Assembly (NCBI RefSeq): GCF_040802235.1
Contig: NC_133174.1
Coordinates: forward strand, 108,753,647-108,817,646
From: Manis javanica
Taxonomy: Eukaryota; Chordata; Mammalia; Pholidota; Manidae
Length of the DNA: 64,000 nucleotides
Reading direction: 5' to 3'
The notes beneath the pieces are model-generated. The model searched no databases. It was not told the origin of the DNA and worked only from the letters and a program-made list of their open reading frames with translations. A program made the translations under genes and the position numbers. Below are positions 49,641 through 62,059 of the stretch, one piece after another. Position 1 is the first letter of the stretch. Every line of letters starts with the position of its first letter.

Positions 49641-50049
49641 CAAGGTGGCCTCTAAGGTCCTTTAGGGTCTAATATTTAGGATTCTAAGGAAATCTGTAAA
49701 TATTTTTACTCTTAATTCTCTTTATTACTTGAATGATGTTTCTTGTGTCTCCATGTTACTTTTTTCTCACTCCCCACGTAACACTGTTCTCTTTTACAAT
49801 AACCAGCTCAAATGTTATTTCTTTTGTGAGTACCTTTTGTTCCCTTGTTCCCGTAATATTTCATTTGTTCTTCTAAGATAGTGGCATCGCATAGCATTCT
49901 GTTAGACCAGTGATTTGTCAGCCAGGCTGTGAATTCAAATGAGGTGAGCAGCTTTTAAATACTTATGTCTAGCCCAGAGCCACTGAATCACAGCCTTTGG
50001 GGGGGAGTGGAGGGTACAGCCCAGGTATAAACATTTAAAGACTTCCCTA
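49641..50049. other. single-copy DNA with a possible MER5-type scrap
   Basis: 49905-50040 loosely resembles a third MER5-type MITE ('GACCAGTGATTTGTCAGCCAGG'). Uncertain. Confidence 0.35.
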
Positions 50050-50818
50050 GGAAAATTTCATATGCAGTTTATTTGAGGTGCAACTGACATATTAGTTTTA
50101 GGTTAAAACATAATGGTATGGTATTTGTATATATTGCAAAGTGATCACTACGTTAAGTGTAGTTAACACTGTCATCACACATATTAAGAAAACTTTTTTC
50201 TTGTGATGAGAACTTTTAAAATCTACTTTCTCAGTAACTTTCAAATATGCAGTATAGACAGCAGTATTAACTATAGTCACCTTGCTATATATTGCATCCC
50301 CAAAACTTATTTGTACCTGGAACTTTCTGCCTTTTAACTCCCTACACCCATCCCCACCCTGACCCCCTACCCCCTGACCTACCAATCTGGTCTCTTAATC
50401 TATGAGCTGGGCTTTTTTGTTTTGTTTTTAAAGATTCCACATTTAAGTAAGATAATACAGTATTTGTTTTTGTCTGACTTATTTCACATAGCATACTGTT
50501 CTTAAGGTCCATCCATGTTTTCACAAAAGGCAAGATTTCATTCTTTTTTATGGCTGAGTGATACTCCATTGTGTATGTGTACCACACTTTTATCCATTCA
50601 TCTGTCAATGAGCACTTGTGTTGTTCTCATATCTTCCCTATTGCAAATAGTGCTACAATGAACATGGGGATGCATATATCTTTTCGAGTTAGTGTTTTCA
50701 TTTTCTTCAGATAAATACCCAGAGGTAGAATTGCTGGATCATACAGTAGTTCTACTTTTAACTTTTTGAGGAGCCTCCATACTGACTTCCTTAGTGGCTG
50801 TACCAATGGTAAGCATTT
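50050..50818 (-). mobile_element. L1 3' end, antisense (L1MA-like)
   Basis: 3'UTR (about 50050-50340, with a C-rich tract at 50340-50385 that is G-rich on the L1 strand) and the ORF2 C-terminal text ('GAGTGATACTCCATTGTGTATG', 'TTTTGAGGAGCCTCCATACTG'). Better preserved than most old L1s here but with broken frames; 5'-truncated at about 50818. Confidence 0.85.
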
Positions 50819-51069
50819 CCAGTGTAGATCCATCATGAGAGAAAATGAGGTCTCTATGAGCCAGGATTCTTTCTTTTTCTCTGGTTTGTTGTCTAAGTAA
50901 ATATCTCTTGGCTTGAAGGATGAATGATTTCTGTGTTTGTCTTTTGCAAGAGATTAAGCTCTTCAAAGGCAGGTTCTTGTCTTCATCATCTCTTTGTATC
51001 TGGGGTGTTTCAGAAGACATGGCAAATAATAGGTATTCATCCCATATTAGTTCCTATAATTGTACCCTT
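50819..51069. other. single-copy DNA, L2-like 3' end possible
   Basis: 50960-51035 ('GGCAGGTTCTTGTCTTCATCATCTC') is like a sense L2 terminus. Confidence 0.4.
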
Positions 51070-51180
51070 TGAGAAGGCTTTGGAGTCAGAAAAAAACTGA
51101 GCTTAAATCCTACTTCTGCCATTTTGTGGCTATGTGGTCTTAGCAAGTTACACAATCATTCATTCACTCAGTCCATTTGA
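51070..51180 (-). mobile_element. MIR SINE, antisense
   Basis: 'GGAGTCAGAAAAAAACTGAGCTTAAATCC' and 'GTGGTCTTAGCAAGTTACAC'. Confidence 0.65.
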
Positions 51181-51640
51181 GCCATGATTTTTGATATTTA
51201 TTGACCATGTACGTGCTAGATGCTTTGGATTTAAGGGCAAACATAACTTCATATTTTTCTTGGAGCATACAATCTAATGGAAGAGACAGACAAAAGAAAA
51301 CTAGTAAAAAGGCCAATAAAAAATAAAAATAGGACTAAGTGTTGTAATGGCAACAAACATGTTTAAAAAGTGAGTAATGAGCAGGGGAGGGGGGGTGAAG
51401 GAACTAACTTTATGTATAAAAATGTTTAGGTTGACAGTCAAAAGATGGGATGGATCCTGTATGTAATAGTAAGGATGTGCTAAAGAGCATTCTAGGCAGA
51501 GAAAATGAGGTATGCAATGGTTCCAAAGCAGGGAAGTGCCCAGCATTTTTTAAAAAATAGAAGATGACTATGACTGGAGCTCAGTGAGTAGGGAGCAATT
51601 AGGGCTAGGCTATACTGATGTTAACACCAGGGAAATAGGA
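51181..51640 (-). mobile_element. L2 LINE, antisense
   Basis: 'TTATTGACCATGTACGTGCTAGATGC', 'CATACAATCTAATGGAAGAGACAGACA' and 'GAGCATTCTAGGCAGAGAAAATG' are reverse L2 3' landmarks in order. Confidence 0.8.
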
Positions 51641-52109
51641 ATGAGTAAAGGTTGCTTAGACCTAGTCATCCTCCTCTGTGAGAAACAAGATGCACAATCA
51701 GTTTTAGTTGGGCTAGTATCTGGTAATTCGTAAGTAGTGCCATGGAAGACTCATTGAAGTTTATGGTGTAGCCTACAGAGGGCCTCTGCCTCTCAGTAAA
51801 CTCAAATCTAATCCTGGGACCTCGTGGCCTCTGGCCAGCCATGATAAGGGAATTTGAGGTGCTGTTGCATGTAAGGAAGGCAGAAGAGATCGACATGAGG
51901 GTTTTAAGGGTATCTTGAGTAGCTTACCCATGCCAAGGAGTGTTGTGACATGTGTGTGACCTTCTTATACAAAGTAATCCCACTACAGGTGTCCCCATAG
52001 CATCATGGATATTGACCAATCAAAATAGTAATTCTCTTGAGAGGTAAGCAACCAAGAAAGGCCATGGGGAAGAAAGACTTAGGAGAGAAATCAAAACCTT
52101 CTTCCCCCT
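51641..52109. other. single-copy DNA, no feature seen
   Basis: No repeat or exon recognised. Confidence 0.4.
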
Positions 52110-52260
52110 ACATTATTTAACATCTTTGACTCTCGGTTTTCTTATCTCTGAGATAGATTTACAGCAATTATCTCAAATTATTAGTATGATCAAGAAATAA
52201 GATAATGAATGTATAGCCATTTGTGGTGCCTGTCACCAAATTAGCTATTCTTATTCTTAG
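52110..52260 (-). mobile_element. MIR SINE, antisense
   Basis: 'TTTAACATCTTTGACTCTCGGTTTTCTTATCTCTGAGATAG' is reverse MIR. Confidence 0.6.
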
Positions 52261-52732
52261 TTAGGATTGAATTTAAAGACTAATGAAAATATTTTACAAA
52301 ATCATTATGCACAAGATATTCTATTAAGGTAGTCAGTTTGTTCTTCCCTCTCTGTATGTGCTTGATGGCCACAAAATCTGAGAGCTAAGATATATTTGAA
52401 AAAGTGACTTAATTCAAAAATGATAATAACTAAATACACTACCCTGTCACCAGTCTGTAGTGACTTTTTAATCTGGAAAAGGAGATGGAGGACAGCAACT
52501 TTCCTTCCCTTCTTTTCTACCCACCTAAAGCCTGAGCAGTCAGCCTGTGGCTTATAAATTTGGCCACAGAGACAGGGGTGAAGAAGGTCAGAAGTAGTGA
52601 TGTATATCTGTTAAGTACCAGCAAGCAAAGGAGATTCTATAGGTGTAATGAAATAATCGAGTCAGAGAGGAAAAAGCAGTTACAAAAAATCATGTTGAAT
52701 TTGGTAGAAAATATGAAAGATGGTCCATGATT
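52261..52732. other. single-copy DNA, no feature seen
   Basis: No repeat or exon recognised. Confidence 0.4.
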
Positions 52733-52991
52733 GGGTGTGAGCAGTGTGTGGGTGTGAATGAGTGTGAGCAATTGAGTGTGAGGATATGGTGTCCATACAT
52801 TTGTGTGGTTGAGTGTGAGGTGTCTGTATGCAGTTGTGAGTCTGTGGTGTGTATATAACTGGGTGAGAGTGAGCAAGTCTGACTGGGTATGAGTGTGTGC
52901 AAATGGGAGTGAGAGGAGTCTGTGGTGTTTGTGTGTATGTGTGTGAGTGTTTGTGAATGTTGAGAAAAGAGGAGAGAGAGAGAGAGAGAGA
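52733..52991. repeat. degenerate TGTGAG/TGTGTG satellite-like tract ending in (GA)n
   Basis: About 230 bp built from GTGTGAG-type units of uneven length, then (GA)n at 52970-52991. A minus-strand frame rich in His/Thr/Ser crosses it but is only repeat translation. Confidence 0.8.
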
Positions 52992-55104
52992 ATCTCAAGC
53001 GTCTTTTTTTCTTCCCATCCAGGAGTCTGTCCATCATTTGCCTTCTAAACCAGGTTGTGGTGGGGAGTGGGTCGTTCCTGAATCAGCCTCTTTGTTGGGT
53101 GACTTATATTCCTTTTGCCAAGGATAAGTCATTTTTGTTGAACTATAAATTGGGTCATTCATTAGTATGGAAATAAGGTTTTTTAGGACCAAGAACAGCT
53201 TATGTATAAATACTCTTTTCCTTCAGCTCTGAACAAAGAAATGATTGTGTCTTAAAATGTAGTTAGAGTCACCACTAGTGTATGCCAAAATGGTTGATGG
53301 TCTATCCTCATCAGATTTTGCTGTTGGTGTACATTGGGTTGAGGAGAAGGACTTCACTAGTGGGTACTAAAAAAGACTTGAAATGAATATACACACAGTC
53401 TATGTGGGTGGTTGGCAGCAGTAAAACCCTTTTGCACCCTTCTGCTTGTACCTTTCTTGTCTGCAGGTAAGAACCAATTACGTATGTTGACAGGGACAGG
53501 CATGGAGGAATTGTAGGAATTGTGGTTAGAAGTAACTTATTCTGGACACAGGACACACATATAGATGACTCCAAAAATAATTCTTGTAAACATTGTCTAT
53601 TAAAAATCATTTAAGTGCCCAGGAATTCTTTAAAATGGAACCCACGCTTAAATATTTTGCATCCATTGTATCCTATAAGCAGCATCCTGGAAAGTCAGCT
53701 CTTTTGTCATGGAGTTTATTAGGTAATAGGTAAATATAAGGTGCACCATATGACTCCTCTTTTAGTTGGAAATAAGAAAACTGGGTCAGGCTAGGACATC
53801 TATTATTGTATCAAGTATTGATTTTGTTGATAAAACCAAGCCACCTCTCTGATCCATTCATGTTATCACCTGGCCAAGAAACTCATCCTTGATTTGCTCC
53901 TTGAGTAAAGAAAAATGGAAACGACCATTCTTTAAATTATAAATGAAGTGGTGGGTTGTTTCAATTAGCTAAAGGTTTGGCACCACATGTATTGTTTTAA
54001 TCACCATATCCAGAAATTGGTAGGTATCAGTTTTGTGGTTTGGAATTAGCTGAGTAATAATCTAGGAAAATATCACCCAAAATGTGTTTCTTTGTTGACA
54101 TTCCACATGAATATTTCATTTTTACTGATGCACAATTACATATGATGAAAGAAAACATTAACAATTATGATACTTAGGCCTTTTAAAATGACTTTAGGAA
54201 ATTAATTCACATGGGAAAAGAGAATAAAGTTCCAAAATATGGCTTTACTGGTAGCCACAGTTTATGAATCTTTAATCTCCACAAGAATTCAGTAAAACAG
54301 TGGGAAAATAAGGCATTCAATCATATAGGTGTGGATTTTTTTTCAATCCAGATGTTAGTAGTAAGGATATATAGTTACTGTATTTTACTGAATCCAGTTA
54401 AAGCATTTTTGCCTGAATATAAATGGAGGCAACTTCAAATGGGAAAATTCCAGGTCTCATAAAGAAGAGGAAATAAGTAAGATATCAGAATAGCTATCTT
54501 GTCATCGATATTTTTTTTCAATTCTGCATTTACTATTACAAAGCTGTGTAGGTATAGTCTCCAGCCTAGACATCTTGTTCAATTTCCAAATGTAAACTAT
54601 TTATTGTGAAGAGCTGGCTGCCTAGAACTTGTGTGACTATGAGTACACATGCACAGGTGTGGTGTATAGGGGAGAATTTGAGTATTTTCAGAGATTTCCC
54701 CCCAATGTTGCAGATAGTTTTGATGCCAGCATGCCCTACTCCGTGTAGAACCAAGATATCCCGGGCCATCACTATGCGTAGCACAACCATCTGTTTTGTG
54801 CAAATGAAAGGAGGTCTCTAATTTGTTTCTAGACAACTCCCCAGTTTAGTGTAGCCCTGGAAGAGGTGAGTTTGTGAACTGACTCATCTTATTATTTCCT
54901 TGGGTTAGGAGGTAATGTATGGAGAGACTGCTCTCCTGGAGATGAGGTCCCTAGGGGTTGGGCACCGAAGAGTGAGGAGGCTGGGAGCCTACAGGACTAT
55001 GGGAGCCTGGGGCATCTAACTGGGTGTCACAGCCATCTGGATACTTAGAATATTGAGTGGATTAGGAAGCACCTGTTACACACTGTCTATGCTTGGCCGG
55101 AAGC
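52992..55104. other. single-copy DNA, no gene seen
   Basis: 2.1 kb without recognised repeats. Frames at 53311-53610 and 54566-54836 have no domain character. Confidence 0.4.
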
Positions 55105-55260
55105 TTAGCAGAGTACAGAGAGACCAAGTTTTTTACTCTACCCTCCCCATTTACTAATTTGTGTGATCTTAAGCAAGTCATTTTTTTCTGAGCTTCAATT
55201 TTTCTCATGTGCAAAATAAAAGTAATTAGTAATTACTATGTAATTATGTAATTGTAGTTT
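55105..55260 (-). mobile_element. MIR SINE, antisense
   Basis: 'GTGTGATCTTAAGCAAGTCATTTTTTTCTGAGCTTCAATTTTTCTCATGTGCAAAATA'-type reverse MIR core. Confidence 0.65.
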
Positions 55261-55984
55261 GTAAGAATTCGAAAGTTTGCATATAGTTTTTGGAGTTGTT
55301 CCATAAATGATAATTAGTATTGACTCATTTGACTTGGGCTGACTTTATGTTCATTGTATATGGGAGTGATTTAATTTAAAGGAGCTATGTTCTTGTGGGA
55401 ACAGAAGTAATAACTGTCCAACTGCCACAGTCCCATACTATTCTACTATTCTTATATGATATAGTTGGTGTTACTCTCCTGGTTCCATGGAGCTAGTTTC
55501 AGAGCCTTTCCTGCTATCCTCATTCACTCATCACCCTACAACTGAGACTCATGCCAACTGAGTGTACCACTTTTTACCTGTCTTTCTGAGCTTATAACTA
55601 ATATTAACTACCTCATGTGATATGTTTTTTTGTGTCTGTGTGAATTAGAAAATACACTCATTCCTTAAAGCCCTTTACTTCATCTGCGGGAAAAACTATT
55701 GTAGTAAATATATAAATATATGGTGTATATTATACTAGTGGTACCACATGGAGTAGTATAGTGCACACCATGCACAACTGTATATGGTGATCCGCTATTT
55801 CAATGAGGTTTATCCCCACTTCATTTCAGTAACCTAGATCTACTACTGCACCTCCAAAGCATTACACTCCAGTGTTTTACTCTAACGTTAGACTCAACCT
55901 CCTATTTTTGTTATTCTCTATACCAGTCCCAACACAACTGCTCATAGTCTTGATACTTTGATGTCTATGCTTTTCTTCTGGTCT
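55261..55984. other. single-copy DNA
   Basis: 55830-55980 loosely resembles sense L2 ORF text. No gene seen. Confidence 0.35.
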
Positions 55985-56530
55985 CTTGTATTAGATTTCT
56001 ATTGTTATGTAACAAATTTCCACAAAGTTAGCAGTTTAAAGCAATACCCATTTATTAGCTCATAGTTCTTTGGTCAGAAAACTCAACTGAGTTCTACGTT
56101 CTGGGTCTCAAAAGGCTGTGAGATGTTGCCTCACATTTTAGATGTAGTCTGGGCTAGGGCCTTACATTAAGACTCTGGGTGAGAATCCATTTTCTTGTTC
56201 CTTTCAGGCTGTTGGTAGAATTCAGTTTCATGCAGCTGTCAGACTAAGATCACATTTCCTTGTTTGCTTATCAAGACGGCCTGTATTTCCTCTGCTGGTG
56301 ACCTCCTCCATCTTCAAAACCAGCAATAAATTCCCCATGTGCTCCAATCTTGCTGACCTCCTTTTCTGCCACCAGCTTGACAAAACTGTCTGCTTTTAAA
56401 GGGCACATGTGATTAGGGTAGTCACACCCAGATAACCCTCTTTTGCCATATAAGGTCCTGGGAGTATCACACAATCCTGGGGATAACACCAGGGAGTGAA
56501 GATCACAGGGGCCAAAATCCTGCCTATTAC
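55985..56530 (-). mobile_element. MaLR (MLT1-like) solo LTR, antisense
   Basis: Reverse MLT1-type text: 'TTAGATTTCTATTGTTATGTAACAAATTTCCACAAA', 'CCTCCATCTTCAAAACCAGCAATAAA', 'GGGCACATGTGATTAGGGTAGTCACACCCAGATAA', ending 'CCTGCCTATTACA'. Non-coding. Confidence 0.8.
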
Positions 56531-56779
56531 ATCTCTCATCACTCATTTTATTTAACTTCATTTCATGTCTGGACCCCATAGCCCATCACTTCCAGCAAAA
56601 CCATGTTTTGCAATCATCCTTTATTTTCTCACCCCGTTGTTCTTTGATCCATCCTTGTAACTTAACTGTGGGTCAATACAACAACCCCTCTCATTCCTAC
56701 CCCTCGGCTGCTGAGAGAAGTGGAAATTCAGGATAATATACAGTTACAGCTCGGTACTGCCACTTTTCGTCCAGATGAT

Positions 56780-57082
56780 TGTACTAGTTTCCCAATTCCA
56801 AACTTAATGCCTTCCAGCCCATCTCTCTTGCAGCTCTAGAGCTATTTTTATAAAATACAATTCTGATCATGTCAAACTATGTTTAAAATTGTGTAATGCC
56901 TTCCCACAGCTTTCAGAACAAAGTCTCAATACCTTACTATGGCATATAAGAGCCTTATGGACATGACCTCTACCCAATCTCTCCAGGCTTATCTCTCACT
57001 GTCACCCCTCTCTCCCCACCTCAAAACTATACTTAGTAATTCTATAGTGCTTCGTTCAGGCCATGCTTTCCTGTGCTTCAAT
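56780..57082 (+). mobile_element. L2 LINE ORF fragment, sense (left half)
   Basis: 'ACAATTCTGATCATGTCAAACTATG' and 'ATGCCTTCCCACAGCTTTCAGAACAAAGTC' are L2 ORF landmarks. Split by a solo LTR and continued at 57444. Confidence 0.8.
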
Positions 57083-57443
57083 GTTGTCTTGCCAATGGGT
57101 TTCAGCCCTGGGCAAATTCACTATGGATTCAGTGTGACCAAAGAAATTGACAGCAAAACGTTCTTTGGGGTGAAAGGGTTTATTACCTGGCTTGCTCTCC
57201 CACGGTAGGTCCATCACTAGCGACTCTGCCTCCTCCCAGAGCACTGGGCCGAGCTCTCTATATAGCTCAATAATAGCTTATTGCCTAAAGGTGTGGAAGC
57301 GGCAGCCCAGCAACAGGCCAGTGACATCATCAGGTGGTTTAAGTTCAGTGATGATCCTGGCCTCATGTGATCTTTGTTGGAGAATGTAGTTCTATTGTAT
57401 AAAAATAAAATAAAATCTCAAGTATTAGAACCCCAACTTCCCT
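57083..57443 (-). mobile_element. solo LTR of an endogenous retrovirus inside L2
   Basis: About 360 bp beginning TGTCTTGCC and ending CCCTACA on the plus strand (TG...CA ends). On the minus strand a TATATAG box (about 57262) and an AATAAA (about 57182) are placed as in an LTR read leftwards. 'ATGT' is found at both edges, so a short duplication of 4-6 bp is likely but not exact. It splits an L2. Family not identified. Confidence 0.7.
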
Positions 57444-57735
57444 ACACATGTCTTTTGTGCAGCTCTTGTTTTCCCAACATACCCCACCAATTGTTTTTTG
57501 TGTCTTGTACTCATCCTTCAGGGCATTGTTCAGTTATCTCCTTGTGAGGACTTCTCTGTGCCATCCATTTCTTTGCCTCAGGCAAAGTTACTCATTCCCT
57601 ATCCCCCAGCAAATCACATTGTATTTATGACTATGAGCACTCTGAGGGAGAGCACTAAGTCTTACTCATTCTCTTCTTGCTTTCCTTTTTCCTGACTTAG
57701 AAAAGGACATTAGCACAGAATAGGAAGTCAATAGG
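57444..57735 (+). mobile_element. L2 LINE 3' end, sense (right half)
   Basis: Continues the L2 with 'CTTCAGGGCATTGTTCAGTTATCTCC' to the terminus 'AATAGGAAGTCAATAGGTGTTTGGATAAATGG'. Confidence 0.75.
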
Positions 57736-59190
57736 TGTTTGGATAAATGGATTTATTCTAAATGAGAAGATAACAGGGGAACTTTTGGGGCTATTAATCA
57801 GCTGAAATAAACCTTCTAAACTGACTTCAGTTAAAGGTCTGATTGTAATTAAGAGCTAAAGCTACTAGGATTTTTAGCTGTTTGAAGCTTAAGCTTTTCC
57901 AGTTATATTCATCTTTTTCTAAAGTTAGAATGGATCATGTGTTTTTTAACAGATGAAAACAAGCTAAAAGAGTCAATGGAATACTTCTGTCATAGTCTTT
58001 GGTCTTTAGTCATATTTAAAATTTTAAACTAGGTCTACCATCTGGTAATTCCAGTTGTATTGAGTAGCAAACAGGTAGAATTCCTTCTGTGGGAAGAATC
58101 AATAGAAATTTTTTAATCTTCCTTAGCTTTTTTGCTTGTACTTTTCCTGCCTACTAATGTATTTGTTTCACTAATGAAGTTTTTCCAGTTTCCGAAAGAG
58201 TGTATCATTTCATGTTTCATATCTAAAAAATAATTAAATAGAATGTATAAAGGAGCTGAATCTGAATTATCTATGTTCACTCTCAAAGTTACAATAAACC
58301 CTTGCCTTCAAGTGTAGTGTATAACATTGACAGAAACGTGAAGCAAGCCACAGGTGGAATATGGGAAGTCCCAGGGAATTTTACCACCATCAATTCAGTA
58401 TATTAACTCTGTTTTTTGGGGATCCTGTATTTTTCTTAATGCACTTTGATTAAAAAGTGTCATATCCCCAAATATAAGCCATTTAACTTGTTTATTTCAC
58501 TTATACTAAGTACTTATATAGTCTTAATATGGGCCTCTGTTAACAAGCATATGGATGTGATTTCTGTTATACTTAGAGTCATTTAAACATCTTTGTTGGA
58601 GAATGTAGTTCTATTATATAAAAATAAAATAAAATCTCAAGTATTAGATTATATAGTTAATTCAATTATTCACATTCTAGAAAAGAATGATGAGCTTTCT
58701 CTTGCTCCGTTAATTCACAAGATGTTCTCAATTTAAGATGCTTTTCTTCCTGTGGATTAGTTTCTTTTTTGTATATATACACAAGAAGCTTCTACTGTTA
58801 AATTCTCAGTGGTCTGTGGTGAGTACAGGTGCTCTTGTGCCTCTAATAGCTCGCAGTCTGTCTTTATTGAATTCCTCATAAGCTGATCTTTCTGGAATGG
58901 TTCAGCCATAGCAAGGAAATGAACTGTTGACATTATGGAAGGGGAAGGATTATTGGATAACCAGTGTTATGAACAACACTTCTTTGAAAGTCAAGGACTG
59001 CTCACTGTACTGTGTATTAACAATATTGGTTAGAAAATGAATTTGATAAGGCAGATCTAGCACTGTATATGTGAAGGTTTTTAAAAATCAAAAAAAGACC
59101 AAAAGAATAGCATGAAGTTGGAAAGCTGAGTCCTTTTCCCATTCTGTTCCATTTCATTAAAATTTGAGTGATAGATTTCAGAAAGAACCT
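57736..59190. other. single-copy DNA with one duplicated 60-mer
   Basis: No repeat family recognised apart from 58589-58648, which duplicates part of the solo LTR. No gene seen. Confidence 0.45.
58589..58648 (+). repeat. 60-bp duplicate of solo-LTR text
   Basis: Matches 57370-57429 at 59 of 60 positions (the only difference is G57397 versus A58616). Flanks on both sides are unrelated, so the copy is sharply bounded. Confidence 0.9.
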
Positions 59191-59194
59191 ACAA

Positions 59195-59345
59195 ATTACT
59201 TGGGTAACCCGCCCACTTTTTGCACGTGAAGTAACTGAGACGCAGACAGGTGTAGTGACTTGCCTAAGATCATACAGCCAGTTAGTGGCAGAACAAGGAC
59301 TATCCTGTTGTCTTCCAGGCCTGTGTACTTTTTACTGTACTATGC
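59195..59345 (+). mobile_element. MIR SINE
   Basis: 'GTGACTTGCCTAAGATCATACAGCCAGTTAGTGGCAGAACAAGGA' is a clear MIR core. Confidence 0.85.
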
Positions 59346-60424
59346 TGATTTTCTATATTTTTCAGCCCCAAACATTTTAATAATAGAACAATTTGAATGG
59401 AATGAAAAGTCACCCTTTAAACAAAAATTCACTGACATTTTTCCATTCTGCTTGGGTATACCCCCTCTGTAACAGCTGAGGGGATTAGCTAGTAACATGC
59501 TTGGTTCTTAAGACAGTCTTGCTACTTTTCAAAAGGAAATGATTTGAGAAATGCTTTTTACATGCTTAGTAGAGTGTGCAACTCTGGTTTGTGAGAAAAA
59601 CCTCTTTTGTACTGTATGAGAGCTCCTTTGTTGCTTTACACTGTAGACCTTTTCAATGGAAGGATGGGGGGAAGGATCTATTATGCTGTTTTGCATTTAC
59701 AGTTTAGAACTGTGTCCTTGGTAGTGCTGAAAGAAATTTCATGATGGGACATTAGGAAGTGTTAGGCCCATTCAGGCAATTATTTATCAGTCTATTTCAA
59801 GCCTTTCCATGTTAAAAGAAAAGTGATGAAATAAAAAATAGTGTACAATGAGTTTGGTGAAATCTTGTAAGTACTTTTGGTTGCTAGGGCAACATCTCCT
59901 TTTGTCTCTGTTTAATGTGACTTTCCTCTCTGCAGCTTGACTGCTTGCAAGTAGATACTTATTTTTAAAAAGAAACAAAGTTCCAAGCTTATGGCAAAAG
60001 GATAAGGCCCCTCACTCCAACTTATTTTTCTTGAATAAAATTTAGATCAAGAAAAGAACATTGTGTTCACTTTCATGGATAGTCTGAGGCAAAAGGGTTA
60101 AGTGGTCAAATTTTGCCTTTTGAAGCCTTTGGCCTTTCGGTGTCTCAGTCCCACCTTTCAGTGCCCTTGGGCTGCCTTCTGGATGCCCTTTATTGCTGTT
60201 CCCCCAAGCTGCAGGGCGAGGATGCACATCAATACCACTTATACTCTCCTTCCATCATAATTTTGTCGTCCTGTGCCTATTCTTTCACTGTTCACTATTT
60301 CCAAAGGGACAGCTAACTGAAATGGTTGGATTTAACAGTTATTGATTTGTTCACATACTTGTTCCTTAGTGTATTCATTACATATACATTTATTTTGTTC
60401 TAGTTATACTTTATCCCTAAGGGT
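59346..60424. other. single-copy DNA, no feature seen
   Basis: No repeat or exon recognised. Confidence 0.4.
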
Positions 60425-60460
60425 AGATAGATAAGGATAGATAAGGATAGATAGGCTAGA
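60425..60460. repeat. (GATAGATAAG)n short tandem repeat
   Basis: Three GATAGATAAG units, then GATAGATAGG. Confidence 0.8.
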
Positions 60461-60650
60461 TAATTTTTTATCTGCCGTGGGGGCTTGTCCTGGGCACTAT
60501 AAGATATTTAGCAACATCCCTGCTTCTACCCACTAGAAGTCAGCAGCAGTTCCCCAGTTGTGATAATGGAAAAACATTGCCACAAATTGCTAAAGGTCTC
60601 CTGGGGATCCAAAGGGCCTCAGCCTTACCCTAAGAGGACTACTCCACATG
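60461..60650 (-). mobile_element. MER20 (hAT-Charlie MITE)
   Basis: Reverse MER20: 'GGGCACTATAAGATATTTAGCAACATCCCTG', 'TACCCACTAGAAGTCAGCAGCAG', 'CATTGCCACAAATTGCTAAAGGTCTCCTGGGG'. Confidence 0.85.
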
Positions 60651-60834
60651 GGCAATTTTAGTGGCTGTAGGTTGGGTAGTGAGAAGGTAAGTATGTGTAA
60701 GTATGTATAGATCTGAATATATTTGCATGTTTTAAAGAGATATTTTGGGCCTTTTAATGTTCGATTTAGTTGCTCCCCACTCTTACGTGCATAGGGTTGG
60801 AGTACTTATGCTCCAATGCCCAGTGGATTCTGTT
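60651..60834. other. single-copy DNA
   Basis: Nothing recognised. Confidence 0.4.
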
Positions 60835-61345
60835 CGACATTTTACTGAGGTGTAATTTTAAGTGTACAGACCAATGAATTTTAATGAATACATATTCTCA
60901 TGTTGACTACCATCCACATCAAGATGGCTAACATTGCCAGTATCACATAAAATCATCTTTCTAGGCAATCCCCTTGACCCAAGAGGTGACCACTTATCTC
61001 CTTTGTGTTACTATAGATAGATTTTGTTTTTCTTAGAATTTCCTGTAAATAGAACCATATAGTATGTAGCTCTTTATGTCTGGCTTATTTCACTCAGCCT
61101 AATGTTTTTGAGTCATCCATGTTGTTGCATATATAGGTACTTTGTTCTTTTTATTGCTGAGTAGTATTCCATTATATAATATAATTTGTTCACTTCCCAT
61201 GAATTCATGGACATTTGCATAATCTATGGTTTTTCACCATTGTGAATGTATCTGCTATGAGCATTCATGTAGGTCTTTTCATGAACATATACATGCTTTT
61301 TTCTTGCATATATACCTAGGAGTATAATTCTTGTGCCATATCTTG
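60835..61345 (-). mobile_element. old L1 3'UTR/ORF2 end, antisense
   Basis: 'GAGTAGTATTCCATTATATAA', 'CACATATAGGTACTTTG...' and 'ATATACCTAGGAGTATAATTC' follow the reverse order of an old L1 3' end. Confidence 0.7.
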
Positions 61346-61489
61346 TCTTTAAAATATTTTAAGTAATTAAAAAAATTATATTGTAGTCTACAGAGAAATC
61401 AATCTCTGAAATATCAGCCATGAAATCTACTTGAAAGATAACTAAATTGAAGAACTGAGAAATTGAAAAAAGAAATATAATAATGTTTA
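61346..61489. other. single-copy DNA
   Basis: Nothing recognised. Confidence 0.4.
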
Positions 61490-61680
61490 AGAACATGGGT
61501 TTTGTGCTCAATAGACTTGGATAGAAGTTGGCCTTGCCACTTAAGAGCAAGTTACATAATATCTCTGCCTCACTTTTATCAGTTGTAAAATCAGAAAAAC
61601 AGTATTTACCTAATAGAACTATTTTGAGATATAAATGTGATAAAGCAGGTAAAACCCCTTGCAGAGAACTTGGCATTTAT
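61490..61680 (-). mobile_element. MIR SINE, antisense
   Basis: 'AAGAGCAAGTTACATAATATCTCTGCCTCAC' and 'GCAGAGAACTTGGCATTTATT'. Confidence 0.75.
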
Positions 61681-62059
61681 TTCTATTGTTGCTGTTATTG
61701 AATTGTAGTTGTTATAAATGCTATTGTTGTATGGGAAATTAATATCTAATTAGAGATTGTGGTTCAGAAATGCAGAACACTGAATAGAATGGGAAGTAGG
61801 GTGACTAAGAAGTGAGTATAAGAAATGGGGCTGTTTATGTCCTGAGACTGAAAGAACAAGAGGAAAGGATAATGTTAAGAAGAATCCAAGATGAAATGAT
61901 ACAGATGAGTTGGCCAGGGTAATTAGTCTACTGGAAAAAAGTAACAAGAAGAGTTAAGGATGATTATAGGGGTTCACGCAAGAAAGACTGAGCTTGAACT
62001 ATGTGTAATACATGTAAACAAAGGACAGGGTAGGGAATCCTCCAGGGTAGAGTTCAGGA
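61681..62059. other. single-copy DNA
   Basis: No repeat recognised with confidence. Confidence 0.4.

Noticed and set aside
52637..53037. Minus-strand His/Thr/Ser-rich frames
   Set aside because: Translation of the TGTGAG/GA repeat tract.
60113..60316. 67-codon plus frame with hydrophobic start
   Set aside because: No recognisable domain and no supporting signals.
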